A stretch of 57,090 nucleotides of DNA from Bacteroidota bacterium (GCA_947476185.1 CANJPX010000014.1:1-57090); one strand, 5' to 3'; counted from the first letter of the stretch, positions 28,287 through 37,866 are shown. Translations and numbers: made by a program. Notes: generated by a model not told the origin, from the sequence alone.

Positions 28287-30123
28287 TTTTAATAGTGTTA
28301 AAATTGTTTTTAATATTTAAAAAATAAGTTCCGGCAGAAAGATTTGCCTTGTTGAATGAAAAAACATTGTCTCCCTGTATTCCTCTTCCATGGTATATTT
28401 CTTTCACCAATTTCCCGGTAATATCAAAAATGCCAATTTCAAGATCGGTAGTTTCTGTCAGAGAAAATTCAACAGAAAATGTTTCAATAACAGGATTAGG
28501 AAACACTTTCAAGTCATTCACATTATTATTTTCAGTGATGCCAACAGGTAATGCATGAATTTCAGAAACCCAGGTACTCCATTCATTTAAAGGAGTTCCA
28601 TACATTCCATTCATCCAAATGGAAGGAGATGTGCTATTATGTTTTCTGGTAGTTCCTGTATAATCGCCCCATCTTTCATTAGTAGTTGACGTATAACTAA
28701 CAAAACTACTGCTGGATTTTACCAAAGTAGAACCTGACCACCCCATTGCATTATCACAATTAACAACCCTTACTTCAGGGTAAATTGTCGAACTAGCCCT
28801 ACCAAATCCTATCATAACAGATTTATCGATTGAAGATGTAGCAAATGAAACAACAGAAGGATAGGAATAATCAAAACTACCTGCTGAACCGAATGTGCTG
28901 GAGACATTTGTTAAAGAACCAACTGTTAAACGGTTATAATTAATACCATTCCAACCACTTCCGATATCAGAATGAAAAACAAAATGGATAACACCATTTA
29001 AATAGAATCCACTCAAGGTTCTGCAATCACCATTATCAAGAAGGCAGGCTGTTCCAAGTTGAGATGCGTCAGCGGAAGGGGAATAAGGAGTAGTAGGAAC
29101 ATTGTAATAATTCAGAGACGGGGAACCCGACATATCATCTGTCAGATCATATAATTTTATGGATGCGGATCCTGAAGAAGCAGTAGCTACCAAATAACAA
29201 CCTGGCCCATAAGATAATCCCTGTCCATCACTTACAGGCAATAAAGTAAAAGGAGAACCGGATATACCCGTCCAAAATTGCCAGTTTAAAGTTCCACCAG
29301 CATAACCACCAGTCTTTTGAATTTGATATAATATCGCCTGATCAAAAGTACCAGATGGTTCAAAAAATAAATTCCCCGTCACATATAATTCATTATTAGA
29401 AACTGCCAGTTTAGGATAATCAAATCCTTCAGCAAGACTAAGAGGATTTCCTGTAAGTGTATAAACCCACCATCCACTATTGGGGTCGTTTGTTTTTGAA
29501 AAGCAGATCAAAATTTTTGAATTCGCATCAATTGGACTCGTTTGACAAAAGAAAATAAATCTGTCAGCTAACTTATCATATAGAACAACAGGATCACAAA
29601 CACTAGTGATAAGTGGGTCATTTAGAAAAGCGATAATATTGTTATAATAAACAGTTGCACCACTCGTATTGTCGTATTCAATGGTGTTGTTAGCAACACT
29701 AACAATCCAACCTCCATTGGAAATAGCTAATTGATTATCCATTGGGGATGAGCCACTGTTCTCATTCCCCAAATAGTTGGTTCCGACAAGAGGAGTAACT
29801 GATTGCGTTGAAACCTCAGAGCCATTATTTTTATTTTGTGCCTGCTGTTGTTTGATGATCAATTTCTGAGCTTTGATGCGTTCTATCAATTCAGCATCCG
29901 GAGACTGAGGTTCAAATGAAACAATTTTTTTTGTCAAAATAGGTCTCCATTTCAGGTCTGCACTTGGCGTGTTTATTTCTCCTCTTCGTTCAACAGAATA
30001 TTTTTCAGATTTGGTGGCGCTGCCAAGTTTCTTGCTTTGGTCAATAACCATTTTTTTTTCTTGAGAAAATGCGCTCAAACCCAATATGGCGAGCAAATTA
30101 ATGATCAGTAGTTTCGTTCTCAT
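28261..30123 (-). CDS. secreted protein with type IX secretion sorting domain
   Basis: About 620 residues. The Sec signal peptide (MRTKLLIINLLAILGLSAFSQ) is followed by an Asn/Gln/Ser-rich stretch, a beta-propeller-like body with repeated hydrophobic/Gly-Asp blades, and a C-terminal T9SS type A sorting domain. The last shows VFPNPVIETFSVEF, IFDITGKLV and AGTYFLNI. The protein is expected at the cell surface or outside. The ATG at 30123 is supported by a perfect TAnnTTTG element at 30141-30148, which lies inside a longer reading frame from 30153. Confidence 0.8.
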   Translation of the reverse strand: MRTKLLIINLLAILGLSAFSQEKKMVIDQSKKLGSATKSEKYSVERRGEINTPSADLKWRPILTKKIVSFEPQSPDAELIERIKAQKLIIKQQQAQNKNNGSEVSTQSVTPLVGTNYLGNENSGSSPMDNQLAISNGGWIVSVANNTIEYDNTSGATVYYNNIIAFLNDPLITSVCDPVVLYDKLADRFIFFCQTSPIDANSKILICFSKTNDPNSGWWVYTLTGNPLSLAEGFDYPKLAVSNNELYVTGNLFFEPSGTFDQAILYQIQKTGGYAGGTLNWQFWTGISGSPFTLLPVSDGQGLSYGPGCYLVATASSGSASIKLYDLTDDMSGSPSLNYYNVPTTPYSPSADASQLGTACLLDNGDCRTLSGFYLNGVIHFVFHSDIGSGWNGINYNRLTVGSLTNVSSTFGSAGSFDYSYPSVVSFATSSIDKSVMIGFGRASSTIYPEVRVVNCDNAMGWSGSTLVKSSSSFVSYTSTTNERWGDYTGTTRKHNSTSPSIWMNGMYGTPLNEWSTWVSEIHALPVGITENNNVNDLKVFPNPVIETFSVEFSLTETTDLEIGIFDITGKLVKEIYHGRGIQGDNVFSFNKANLSAGTYFLNIKNNFNTIKNEKIIIAD

Positions 30124-30140
30124 TTTTCTTAATTTACCTA

Positions 30141-30148
30141 CAAAGATA
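30141..30148 (-). promoter_or_regulatory. -7 promoter element of the T9SS gene
   Basis: On the minus strand this reads TATCTTTG, a perfect match to the Bacteroidota TAnnTTTG element. It lies about 18 bases upstream of the ATG. No paired FNR-like boxes precede it, in contrast to promoters in the neighbouring stress island. Confidence 0.5.
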
Positions 30149-30319
30149 TACAATAATAATTATATCGAGACAGGCTATTACAGAGAGCTTCAACCCGTGC
30201 TACAAACAACAGCCAAACAACAAAATAAGAATATAATAATCGGAATTTTATTGTATCATATTATGGCAAAAAAAATCAAAAAAATCAGATCTACTTTAAA
30301 GATAATAGAAAATAAAAAA

Positions 30320-30345
30320 GCCCCTGTGAATAAATCCACAGAGGC
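30320..30345 (-). terminator. intrinsic terminator after the BON gene
   Basis: GCCCCTGTG and CACAGAGGC form a 9-bp stem with one mismatch around an 8-base loop. On the minus strand it is followed by a long T-tract (TTTTTTATTTT), 20 bases beyond the BON-protein stop codon. Confidence 0.75.
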
Positions 30346-30364
30346 CATTTACTAATTTAACTAA

Positions 30365-31033
30365 CTAATACGCAAATATTTCGGTATCGATCACGATATT
30401 ATTATCCACTGAACTTACACCAGGAGCTGCCCATGCAGCATTCTCTGCATCTTTCTTTTCAGCCCAGGAACGGACTTTACCGGTCAAAATAACTTTATTG
30501 CCAATTGCCTCAATTGAAACTTTTTCTGAATCAATAGTGGCACTCCGATGAAAAGCAAAACTTATTTTTTGTTTGATCTCTTTTGAACTCAATTTTGGAG
30601 TAACCTTCAAAAGATTTGTGATACCTGTTACACCCAAAAGATCTTCCACCAAAGTGCGTGCTGCAATACGCTGAAACTCCCATTCAACTTCACCTTCTAA
30701 AGTTACCCAACCATCTTCTACCTTCACTTTTATTTTATCCTCCTTAAGAGTACTGTGCCACTTAATAGCATTCAAAACTGTTTGTGCTATTTCAGTATCA
30801 TTTTTCTTACCAAAACTGGAAAGCTTTACATCAATGTCTAAAGCTACAGCTCGTACACCTGCCACTTTTTTAGCGGCACGCTCCGCTGCTACTTTTTTTG
30901 AAAAAGTATCAACTGTTCCGGAAAGCGTAACAATTTCGTTTTTAACTGCAACACCAATTTCACTGGCATTAAGAATCGGCTCAAACTTAAGCTCTTCCAT
31001 TACATCTTTTTGAATTTCTAAATCTGTTTTCAT
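30365..31033 (-). CDS. triple BON-domain protein
   Basis: The 222-residue protein consists of three consecutive BON domains (about residues 5-70, 78-145 and 150-217), each with the beta-alpha pattern V-x-L-x-G-x-V and a conserved central Gly. No signal peptide is seen, so it appears cytoplasmic, unlike OsmY. BON proteins bind phospholipids or act in envelope/osmotic stress. It is transcribed divergently from DUF2267-usp-usp from a shared operator region with two FNR-like boxes. Confidence 0.85.
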   Translation of the reverse strand: MKTDLEIQKDVMEELKFEPILNASEIGVAVKNEIVTLSGTVDTFSKKVAAERAAKKVAGVRAVALDIDVKLSSFGKKNDTEIAQTVLNAIKWHSTLKEDKIKVKVEDGWVTLEGEVEWEFQRIAARTLVEDLLGVTGITNLLKVTPKLSSKEIKQKISFAFHRSATIDSEKVSIEAIGNKVILTGKVRSWAEKKDAENAAWAAPGVSSVDNNIVIDTEIFAY

Positions 31034-31065
31034 GTTTTATATAAATAAGGTTAATATTTTTTCTA

Positions 31066-31161
31066 CAAAGAAATAGATTAACCGGGCGCAACCAAATGAC
31101 CACAATCAAAATGGAAATTGACTAAAATCATCAAAAACAAAATAGGCTGAGATTAGCTTTG
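31066..31161. promoter_or_regulatory. paired FNR-like operator 1 with divergent promoters
   Basis: Boxes ATGAC-CACA-ATCAA (31096-31109) and TTGAC-TAAA-ATCAT (31118-31131) start 22 bp apart. Rightward, TAGCTTTG (31154-31161) is a perfect -7 element 22 bases after the second box. Leftward, TTTCTTTG on the minus strand (31066-31073) lies 22 bases from the first box. The region serves the BON gene on one side and DUF2267-usp-usp on the other. Confidence 0.75.
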
Positions 31162-31180
31162 ATAGATAAAAAACAAGACC

Positions 31181-31666
31181 ATGAACTTCAATAAACATGC
31201 ACAAAAAGGCAACCTTTTTCTTAAAGAACTCGCAAAAGAATTAGGTGATGTATCAGATATAAACAGAGCAAATAGATTACTGAGGGCTGTGTTACACACT
31301 TTGCGAAATCATATTCCACAAAGAGAAAGTTTTCAATTTATATCTCAACTTCCAATGATGCTAAAAGCACTATATGTTGACGGTTGGATCCCAACAGAAG
31401 AACAAAAAAGTTCGAAAAAAAAGGAAAAATTTATTGAGGAAGTACTTCGTAACGATTATTTCAGTTTAAATAAAGACTTTTCGAAGTTCGAAGAAGGATT
31501 AAAAGTCACAAAAGCGGTTTTTAGAGTGTTAAAAAAACATGTATCTGAAGGAGAGTATAAAGACATAGAGGCAACATTGCCAAAGAAACTGAAGGATCTT
31601 TTAAAAAGTAGAATTCAATACAAAAAAATTAAATTGGAAAATGTTTACCAGCTTACTACCGCATAA
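31181..31666 (+). CDS. DUF2267 domain protein
   Basis: The 161-residue all-alpha soluble protein contains two tandem halves resembling DUF2267, with ANRLLRAVLHTLRNHIPQRESFQFISQLP in the first and the KAVFRVLKKHVSEGEYKDIEATLP pattern in the second. It is found next to universal stress and BON proteins in many stress islands, and its biochemical role is unknown. It is the first gene of an operon with two universal stress proteins. Confidence 0.8.
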   Translation: MNFNKHAQKGNLFLKELAKELGDVSDINRANRLLRAVLHTLRNHIPQRESFQFISQLPMMLKALYVDGWIPTEEQKSSKKKEKFIEEVLRNDYFSLNKDFSKFEEGLKVTKAVFRVLKKHVSEGEYKDIEATLPKKLKDLLKSRIQYKKIKLENVYQLTTA

Positions 31667-31708
31667 TTTATTTAATGAAAAAATTATTTGTAAGATAATC
31701 AAGATATA

Positions 31709-32608
31709 ATGAAAAATAAAAAATCAATTATATTAGTGGCTCTAGATTTTTCAAAATGTTCTGAAAATGCATTGGATTATACCATAAAAAGCTATAGGGA
31801 ATATAACGCCAAGATTGTTCTTGTTCATGCTATTCAAGAAAATTACACTGAACCATCGATTAAGAAGCTCATTGATAAGGATAAAAAAAAAACGAAAGAA
31901 AACATCAGTAAGAAGCTTGAAGATATTCTCCTGAAAAAATTAAAAAAAACAAGTTCAAGATGTGAATATGAGATAATAACAGAATTTGGTCCACCCTTAG
32001 AAACAATTCTAAAAACAATACGGAAGGTTAAACCATTCTTCGTGATAATAGGAGCAAAAAAGACGATAGGTTTTATGCAACGTTTTTTCCGGAATGACAC
32101 CATCAAAGTAGCAAAACAAACTAAATTTCCGGTGGTCATAATTCCTGAGGATGCCCATTATAAAAAAATAAAAAGGATAACATTTGCAACCAATTATAAT
32201 CTGAGTGATATAAAATCAATAAAAAATCTAGCAGAACAGGCAAAGCCCTATAATATAGAAATCATTGTTTTACATATATCAGATGGTGAATTTGACATTG
32301 AATTTGAAGATTTAATGATAAATGATTTTAATAAAAAGGTAAGTAAAAGAGTCCATTATAAAAATATTTCATATAGGATAATAGAAGGCGATAATATTGA
32401 CGAGATCATTAAGCATTATTTAACGCAAAAAAACACAGAACTGTTTGCGTTTGCCACCTGCATAAATAATGGACGGCATTTAGATCTGTTGGAGAACAGA
32501 GTCAGCAAAATAATTCCACAAAGCCCAATTCCTTTAATGGCGTACCATTATAAAGGAGAAAAAGATTTTCTATATACAAAAAAAATAAAACATGAAAGAG
32601 CATTATAA
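31709..32608 (+). CDS. universal stress protein (tandem Usp domains)
   Basis: The 299-residue protein contains two Usp alpha/beta domains (about residues 5-145 and 150-285). The first ends in FVIIGAKKTIGFMQRFF, a poor version of the ATP-binding G-2x-G-9x-G-S/T motif, and the second lacks it, so nucleotide binding is doubtful. Its end overlaps the next usp gene by 17 bases. Expression should follow the upstream paired operator. Confidence 0.85.
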   Translation: MKNKKSIILVALDFSKCSENALDYTIKSYREYNAKIVLVHAIQENYTEPSIKKLIDKDKKKTKENISKKLEDILLKKLKKTSSRCEYEIITEFGPPLETILKTIRKVKPFFVIIGAKKTIGFMQRFFRNDTIKVAKQTKFPVVIIPEDAHYKKIKRITFATNYNLSDIKSIKNLAEQAKPYNIEIIVLHISDGEFDIEFEDLMINDFNKKVSKRVHYKNISYRIIEGDNIDEIIKHYLTQKNTELFAFATCINNGRHLDLLENRVSKIIPQSPIPLMAYHYKGEKDFLYTKKIKHERAL

Positions 32609-33521
32609 TATTCTGCTAGCCACCGATTATTCGGAAGCTGTGATGAATGCGGAACGCTATGCGGTCCAATTCGCACAAAAAACAAATTCAAACCTTACAC
32701 TACTGCACGTATATAAGGGTCCTTTGATTTCACTTCTAACTGAAAATAAAGAAATTACAGTGAAATTGGCGGAATACAAAGAGAAACAATTAAGATCATT
32801 AAAAAGTCACACTAGTAGGCTATTAAAAACGTTAAAACTCAGCAAGTATGATATCGAATGCCAGGAGATTGTGAGAGAAGGAAGTGCCGGCAAAGAGATC
32901 TTGGAAGAAGCGAAAGAAATGGATGTAGATTTTATCATCGTTGGTACACACGGGGAAAGTGGTTTCAGGGAAACATTTTTCGGAACACATACATGGCAAG
33001 TAATAAAAGAAGCAGCAATACCTGTTCTAGCAATTCCTCAAGATGCATTTTATAAAGGAATCAAAGAGATCGTTTTTGCCACAGAATTCCGGGAAGGAGA
33101 AATCCCTGTCATTAAATTTCTTTCACATCTGGCAAAGCAATTCGATGCGGCGTTAACAATACTCCACATCACGAATAATACCCTTCCGAAAGATTTTGAA
33201 AAACAATTGATGAAAAACTTTTTGGATGAAGCAAAAAGTCAAACAAATAACTATGCGTTGAATATAGAGATCTTGAAAAATGATGATATAAATGAAGGAA
33301 TTAATAATTATTGCAACAATAATCCGGTGGATTGGCTGATAATGTCGTCTGAAAAAAAATTCATATTTGAAAAAATATTTGCATCCGGTCCAAATAAAGT
33401 AAAAAAAATGGCATTTCAAACCCTAATACCCTTATTAACTGTTCCTGATCATTATGATCCCCGATTTTCAAAATTCCTGGATATCGTTGATGTAAACACC
33501 TATATGGATGATGCCTATTAA
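32592..33521 (+). CDS. universal stress protein (tandem Usp domains, ATP-binding type)
   Basis: The 309-residue protein is a two-domain Usp. The first domain has a textbook nucleotide-binding loop, GTHGESGFRETFFGTHT, matching G-2x-G-9x-G-S/T, so it probably binds ATP. The second domain is degenerate. It is the third gene of the DUF2267-usp-usp operon and is followed by a strong hairpin terminator. Confidence 0.88.
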   Translation: MKEHYNILLATDYSEAVMNAERYAVQFAQKTNSNLTLLHVYKGPLISLLTENKEITVKLAEYKEKQLRSLKSHTSRLLKTLKLSKYDIECQEIVREGSAGKEILEEAKEMDVDFIIVGTHGESGFRETFFGTHTWQVIKEAAIPVLAIPQDAFYKGIKEIVFATEFREGEIPVIKFLSHLAKQFDAALTILHITNNTLPKDFEKQLMKNFLDEAKSQTNNYALNIEILKNDDINEGINNYCNNNPVDWLIMSSEKKFIFEKIFASGPNKVKKMAFQTLIPLLTVPDHYDPRFSKFLDIVDVNTYMDDAY

Positions 33522-33544
33522 TTGCTAAGCATCATTAATTATAA

Positions 33545-33576
33545 AAAGAACCGCTAGTTTCAACGAGCGGTTCTTT
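33545..33576. terminator. bidirectional hairpin terminator
   Basis: Perfect 11-bp arms AAAGAACCGCT and AGCGGTTCTTT surround a 10-base loop, with A-rich sequence before and ATTTTT after. It can end both the rightward usp transcript and the leftward TerB-like transcript. Confidence 0.85.
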
Positions 33577-33636
33577 ATTTTTAATATCACAGGTAATTTT
33601 TCAGTGAAGAAAATTTCACATTTTTGTTAATCATTT

Positions 33637-34260
33637 TCACCAAATAAAAACAGGATTAGAACCATAAATTTTATTTACACTTCCATCGTTCATACGTTTT
33701 AACCTTCTTTCCAATTTATGATTATATTCTTCGATGATATCATCCATATTCCCATAGTTCGAAACTAATTCCTGCTCAATAGGCTCATTTTCAAAATCCT
33801 CTTTGGGTTCTGCAGAAAAAAGAGGATCTACTCCCACTTCACCAGAATGACTCTTATTATTCCGGATATCCAATAAATTCAATTTATCCCTCAACTCTTT
33901 AATAAGTTCATTTTCCTTTTTATTTATTCCCCTGTAAGAAGAGGCGATTTCCTTTACAACATGGATACACACCCTTTTCATTTTGGCATCAAAAGCCGTA
34001 TGATGTTCAGTTATAAAATCTATAAATGAATTAAATGCAGCTTCTGAATCTAAAAATTGCTCATCACTGAAATCAAATTCAATTTCCGAATAAAATGCTG
34101 CGATTGTCCCGAATTCATCCGTATGTTTTTCATAGGGGACCAATTCCTCTCTGACAATCTTTTGCAATTTTAATTTTTCCTGCTGGGTTATTACTTTGTC
34201 GATATCTGCCACGGCATATAGTAACTTGCCAAGCTCTGAGTAAAATTCTTTGTAAAGCAT
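33637..34260 (-). CDS. TerB-like protein
   Basis: The 207-residue soluble helical protein begins with a TerB-like pattern (ELGKLLYAVADIDKVITQQEKLKLQKIV) and further acidic helices with SYRGINKKENELIKEL. The acidic C-terminal 70 residues look disordered. It resembles the smaller 135-residue protein encoded at 51.0-51.4 kb, so the island holds two paralogues. TerB folds bind metal or membranes in tellurite/stress systems, but the specific role is unknown. Its promoter carries the paired FNR-like boxes. Confidence 0.6.
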   Translation of the reverse strand: MLYKEFYSELGKLLYAVADIDKVITQQEKLKLQKIVREELVPYEKHTDEFGTIAAFYSEIEFDFSDEQFLDSEAAFNSFIDFITEHHTAFDAKMKRVCIHVVKEIASSYRGINKKENELIKELRDKLNLLDIRNNKSHSGEVGVDPLFSAEPKEDFENEPIEQELVSNYGNMDDIIEEYNHKLERRLKRMNDGSVNKIYGSNPVFIW

Positions 34261-34330
34261 GATTTTAAAATTTTAGTGAATATCAATATTTATAGTTCAT
34301 AAATCCGAATGGTAAACCCTAATTATAGCA

Positions 34331-34396
34331 CTAAACTAATTTTATAAAATATAAATGACTTTGATGAAAATCAAAACCGCCGCTGATATAGATCAA
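34331..34396 (-). promoter_or_regulatory. paired FNR-like operator 2
   Basis: TTGAT-GAAA-ATCAA (34361-34374, a perfect FNR consensus) and CTGAT-ATAG-ATCAA (34383-34396) start 22 bp apart. On the minus strand TAGTTTAG (34331-34338) lies 22 bases downstream as the likely -7 element of the TerB-like gene. Confidence 0.75.
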
Positions 34397-34552
34397 TGAA
34401 AATAAAAAAACTAGTAAAATAAAGGATTTCAAAGCAAGAAACATATTAACAATTTTTCAAAAAGTACGGTACAAGTCTTAAAACAAAAATCACAAAATAA
34501 AATATTAGGTTAGTTTTATTTCAAAAAACAGAATGTTCATTTCAGAATACTC

Positions 34553-35146
34553 CTATGCCATGTGCTCAGCAGAAGTACTTTCAAAATCTTCAGTAGAATG
34601 ATTAACATCGGTCGGGTGCTGATCAGGATTAATCTTCAGTTTATGATTATGATTATTCATACCCCCCTTTAGCGAATTCATATACCAGATAAGATTAGCG
34701 GATGTAATGGCGATAACAATTCCAAAATAAAGAACCTCCAACGGATTTTTCCATTCAACAATTTTTTGAACCATAAAGACTGCCAAAAAAACAATAACCG
34801 CTTTGGCTAACTCTGATTTCATTTCATCAAGAGAATCAATATGAAACCACCAAAGCACCTGCAAAGGTCCAACAAATAACTTATAGATCCCGACAGAAAA
34901 CATATAAAAAATGATCGCCTGCAAATAGATCTCTATGATAAGCAAGAACTTTGCAGATATCTTTAATGTATCAATATCATGAGTAATAAATATCTCAGAA
35001 TATAACTCGTTGGCGATAAAACAAATTTTTAATATCCCAATTATTACAAGAAGTACAGCAGCGAGATCTAAAACTACAACTGCAAGGGAAGCAAAACCTT
35101 TACTCCTACTCAAAAAAGTTCCTATATGAATTATTTTTTTTAGCAT
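34553..35146 (-). CDS. UPF0114 (YqhA-type) membrane protein
   Basis: The protein has 197 residues from the ATG at 35146. Four hydrophobic segments and the YKLFVGP...HIDSLDEMKSELAKAVIVFLAV signature match the UPF0114/YqhA family. The C-terminal 40 residues are hydrophilic and His-rich. A longer reading from 35230 is rejected because the promoter's -7 element (35187-35194) and the proximal FNR-like box (up to 35230) would fall inside it. The function of the family is unknown. Confidence 0.75.
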   Translation of the reverse strand: MLKKIIHIGTFLSRSKGFASLAVVVLDLAAVLLVIIGILKICFIANELYSEIFITHDIDTLKISAKFLLIIEIYLQAIIFYMFSVGIYKLFVGPLQVLWWFHIDSLDEMKSELAKAVIVFLAVFMVQKIVEWKNPLEVLYFGIVIAITSANLIWYMNSLKGGMNNHNHKLKINPDQHPTDVNHSTEDFESTSAEHMA

Positions 35147-35186
35147 CCTGAACAATTTAAAAAAAAATGAAATATTAACACGTTTG

Positions 35187-35252
35187 CAAATGTAATCCGA
35201 CAAAAATATTTTGATATTGAGAAATATCAAAATACAAATTGATAGAAAACAT
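35187..35252 (-). promoter_or_regulatory. paired FNR-like operator 3
   Basis: TTGAG-AAAT-ATCAA (35217-35230) and the weaker TTGAT-AGAA-AACAT (35239-35252) start 22 bp apart. A perfect minus-strand -7 element TACATTTG (35187-35194) follows 22 bases beyond the first box, toward the UPF0114 gene. Confidence 0.7.
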
Positions 35253-35280
35253 AGAAGCGTTCCAATTAAAAATCATTCTA

Positions 35281-37041
35281 TTAATATTCATGTTTAAGTT
35301 TTTTTTCGAATTTTAAAAGTTTGAATTTATTTATTTCTTCCCATGATCTTGTATTCAAAACATCTCCCTTTTTACACCAGGCACGCCTGGCAATCGAAAC
35401 ACCTAATTTCATGAATTCGAAATTTTTAAGAGCGTGACTATCTGTACTGATCGAGAGCATTACTCCCCTCTCAACTGCAAACTTTGCAAGTATCTCATTC
35501 AGGTCCATTCGATCCGGCTGAGCATTTATCTCTAAAGCTGTATTTGTATATTTTGCCGTTTCCATCACCTTTTCAAAATCAATTTGATAGGATTCCCGTT
35601 TACCGATCAACCTGCCTGTAGGATGGCCGATACAATTCACAAAGGGATTTTCACACGCTTTTATGATCCGATCAGTATTATCAATATTAAATCTACTATG
35701 AATAGATGCGGTAACCCAATCAAACTCTGCAAGAAGTTCATCAGAAAAATCAAGACCTCCGTCAGGAAGAATATCAACCTCAATGCCTGCTTTTACATAA
35801 TCTTCATCAAGTTCCTTATTAATACTTCTTATCTCATGTAATTGTTGCAGGACTCTTTTTTTATCCATTCCATGGGCAATACGCGAAGATCTGGAATGAT
35901 CGGTAATAACGATATACTTATAATCATAATTCTTTCTGACATGATGAACGATCGCTTCCATGGTGTTCAGGCCGTCACTGTAAATGCTATGCATTTGCAT
36001 ATCTCCGGCAATGTCATTCTCATTGATAAGTTCAGGTAATTTATGTTTTTGTCCCAACTCAATTTCACCTTTATCCTCGCGCAGTTCAGGAGGAATATAT
36101 TGAAACCCAAGGGTAGAATAAATGTCCTTTTCAGTTTTACTTGCAATACGTTTACCGGTTTTTATTGAAAATATACCGTATTCAGAAATTTTAAATCCTT
36201 TTTCCTTGGCGATGGTTCTCAAGTGCACACTGTGCTCCTTAGAGCCTGTAAAATAAAGCAAAGCAGAACCCCATTCATCTTCATTAACAATTCTCAGATC
36301 AACTTGTCTCCCATTCTCCTTCAAAATAATACTAACCATCGTATCGCCTTTTACTAAAACTTGTCCGGCAAAATCTGTGTCCGCAAAATGCTTAACAACA
36401 ATTTTACGTGCCCTTTCATCACATGAAACCAGAATATCAATATCGCCAATGGTTTCCTTTCTCCGTCTTAAACTACCGGCTAATTCGGCATTATGAATTT
36501 CAGGGATCTGTCTCAGCCAATTCAAAACAGTTTCACCGACCTCAAGTGCGTCCCAAAGCAGAAGACGTTCTTCAATCGTTTTGTGGATCTTGAGACCTAC
36601 TAACATCTTGTTGACCTTTGTTTTTCCAAATCCTTTGATCTTTGCTATTGAACCATTATGCAAAGCTTCTATGATCTCTTCTTTTGTTGAAATGTGCAAT
36701 TTTTCATGAATATTTTTTAATGATTGTGTACCAAAACCAGTTATATCCATCATATCAAGTAATTCAAAAGGCACTCCTTTTTTTAACTCTTCAAATTTTT
36801 TTATTTTCCCTGTCCGGATGTATTCTTTAATCTTTCCGGCCATACCCTCCCCTATTCCACTTAAACCCTCCAATGTATCATTTTGCAAATAGGTGGATAT
36901 ATTCTTAGGCAAGGAAGCCAACATTTTTGATGCTTTCAAGTATGCCAAACACCGAAAACGTTCTTCTGCTCCCTTATATTTATAAATGTTTGACATTTCC
37001 ATAAATATTTTCACCAGTTCCATATTTTTTTTGAACCCCAT
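35281..37041 (-). CDS. polX: DNA polymerase X family protein with PHP domain
   Basis: The 586-residue protein has N-terminal helix-hairpin-helix units (GIGEGMAGKIKEYI, GFGKTKVNKMLV). The polymerase X nucleotidyltransferase core has metal-binding acids in TIGDIDILV and RQVDLRIV. The C-terminal PHP phosphoesterase has MQMHSIYSDG, ITDHS and EINAQPDRMD. PolX fills short gaps in base-excision repair and has 3' processing activities. Unusually it shares a control region with the ferritin-like YciE gene and carries paired FNR-like boxes, placing DNA repair in the stress regulon. Confidence 0.92.
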   Translation of the reverse strand: MGFKKNMELVKIFMEMSNIYKYKGAEERFRCLAYLKASKMLASLPKNISTYLQNDTLEGLSGIGEGMAGKIKEYIRTGKIKKFEELKKGVPFELLDMMDITGFGTQSLKNIHEKLHISTKEEIIEALHNGSIAKIKGFGKTKVNKMLVGLKIHKTIEERLLLWDALEVGETVLNWLRQIPEIHNAELAGSLRRRKETIGDIDILVSCDERARKIVVKHFADTDFAGQVLVKGDTMVSIILKENGRQVDLRIVNEDEWGSALLYFTGSKEHSVHLRTIAKEKGFKISEYGIFSIKTGKRIASKTEKDIYSTLGFQYIPPELREDKGEIELGQKHKLPELINENDIAGDMQMHSIYSDGLNTMEAIVHHVRKNYDYKYIVITDHSRSSRIAHGMDKKRVLQQLHEIRSINKELDEDYVKAGIEVDILPDGGLDFSDELLAEFDWVTASIHSRFNIDNTDRIIKACENPFVNCIGHPTGRLIGKRESYQIDFEKVMETAKYTNTALEINAQPDRMDLNEILAKFAVERGVMLSISTDSHALKNFEFMKLGVSIARRAWCKKGDVLNTRSWEEINKFKLLKFEKKLKHEY

Positions 37042-37108
37042 AATATAAATAATTAAAATAAATTAGTAGTCTCTAACCATTACTTCAAAAATAAAATATT
37101 AAAATTTT

Positions 37109-37204
37109 CAAAAATATTACAACTCTCCTTACTTCTGATTGAACTTTATCAAAGGGGGGCTTGATAATCATCATTCAAATTATGTATTTACGTATCTATT
37201 TTTG
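37109..37204. promoter_or_regulatory. paired FNR-like operator 4 with divergent promoters
   Basis: TTGAA-CTTT-ATCAA (37139-37152) and TTGAT-AATC-ATCAT (37161-37174) start 22 bp apart. Perfect TATTTTTG -7 elements lie on both sides at exactly 22 bases: minus strand 37109-37116 toward polX and plus strand 37197-37204 toward the YciE-like gene. This is the cleanest divergent example in the window. Confidence 0.85.
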
Positions 37205-37225
37205 TCTCGATAAAATTGAAACACT

Positions 37226-37738
37226 ATGAACAGGATACATGACTTGTCAGAATTATTTATGGAATACCTAAAGGATATTTACAGTGCAGAAAAGCAACAA
37301 TTAGAATGCCTTCCGAGATTCATATCAAAACTCGAGAACATAAATTTAAAAGAGCTTTTGGAACGGAATTTAGAAAGGACAAAGGTGCATGAAAAGAGAA
37401 TTGAAAGTATTTTTGAATTATTGAAAGATAATTTTCATTTACATTCGGATCTGGTGATGGAGGAATTACTTTGCAGGATCAATAAATTACTCAAGTACAG
37501 TGATAATAATAAAATATTAGATGCAAGTTTTATTTCTTCCATGCAAGGCATTGTATATTATGAAATAGCGACCTATGGTATGCTGCGATCACTAGCCGCT
37601 ACACTCAATTATCACCCAGAGATCATCTCCCTGTTAATACAAACATTAGATGATGAAAATAGATTTGAACTTGAATTGGAAAACCTTGCAAAAGAAGCTG
37701 TATTTAAAAAAGTAAAACAATTTTCCATTGCTGTCTGA
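37226..37738 (+). CDS. YciE/YciF-type ferritin-like protein (DUF892)
   Basis: The 170-residue four-helix protein has the DUF892 start LSELFMEYLKDIYSAEKQQLECLPRF, with repeated E-x2-K/H pairs (RTKVHEKRIESIF; YYEIATYGMLRSLAATL) suited to a dinuclear metal centre. The family is induced by osmotic and oxidative stress and its enzymatic role is not settled. It is divergent from polX over the shared operator. Confidence 0.82.
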   Translation: MNRIHDLSELFMEYLKDIYSAEKQQLECLPRFISKLENINLKELLERNLERTKVHEKRIESIFELLKDNFHLHSDLVMEELLCRINKLLKYSDNNKILDASFISSMQGIVYYEIATYGMLRSLAATLNYHPEIISLLIQTLDDENRFELELENLAKEAVFKKVKQFSIAV

Positions 37739-37866
37739 TAATTATTTGAAGTGGCAAAAGCTACTTCCTGTTTTCCCCTGATTTCCAGAAATAATTCCAA
37801 TACAGATTTCTCTTAACTCCATCCAAAATAAAGAAATCTGCAATTTACTCTACACTGTTTTTCATT

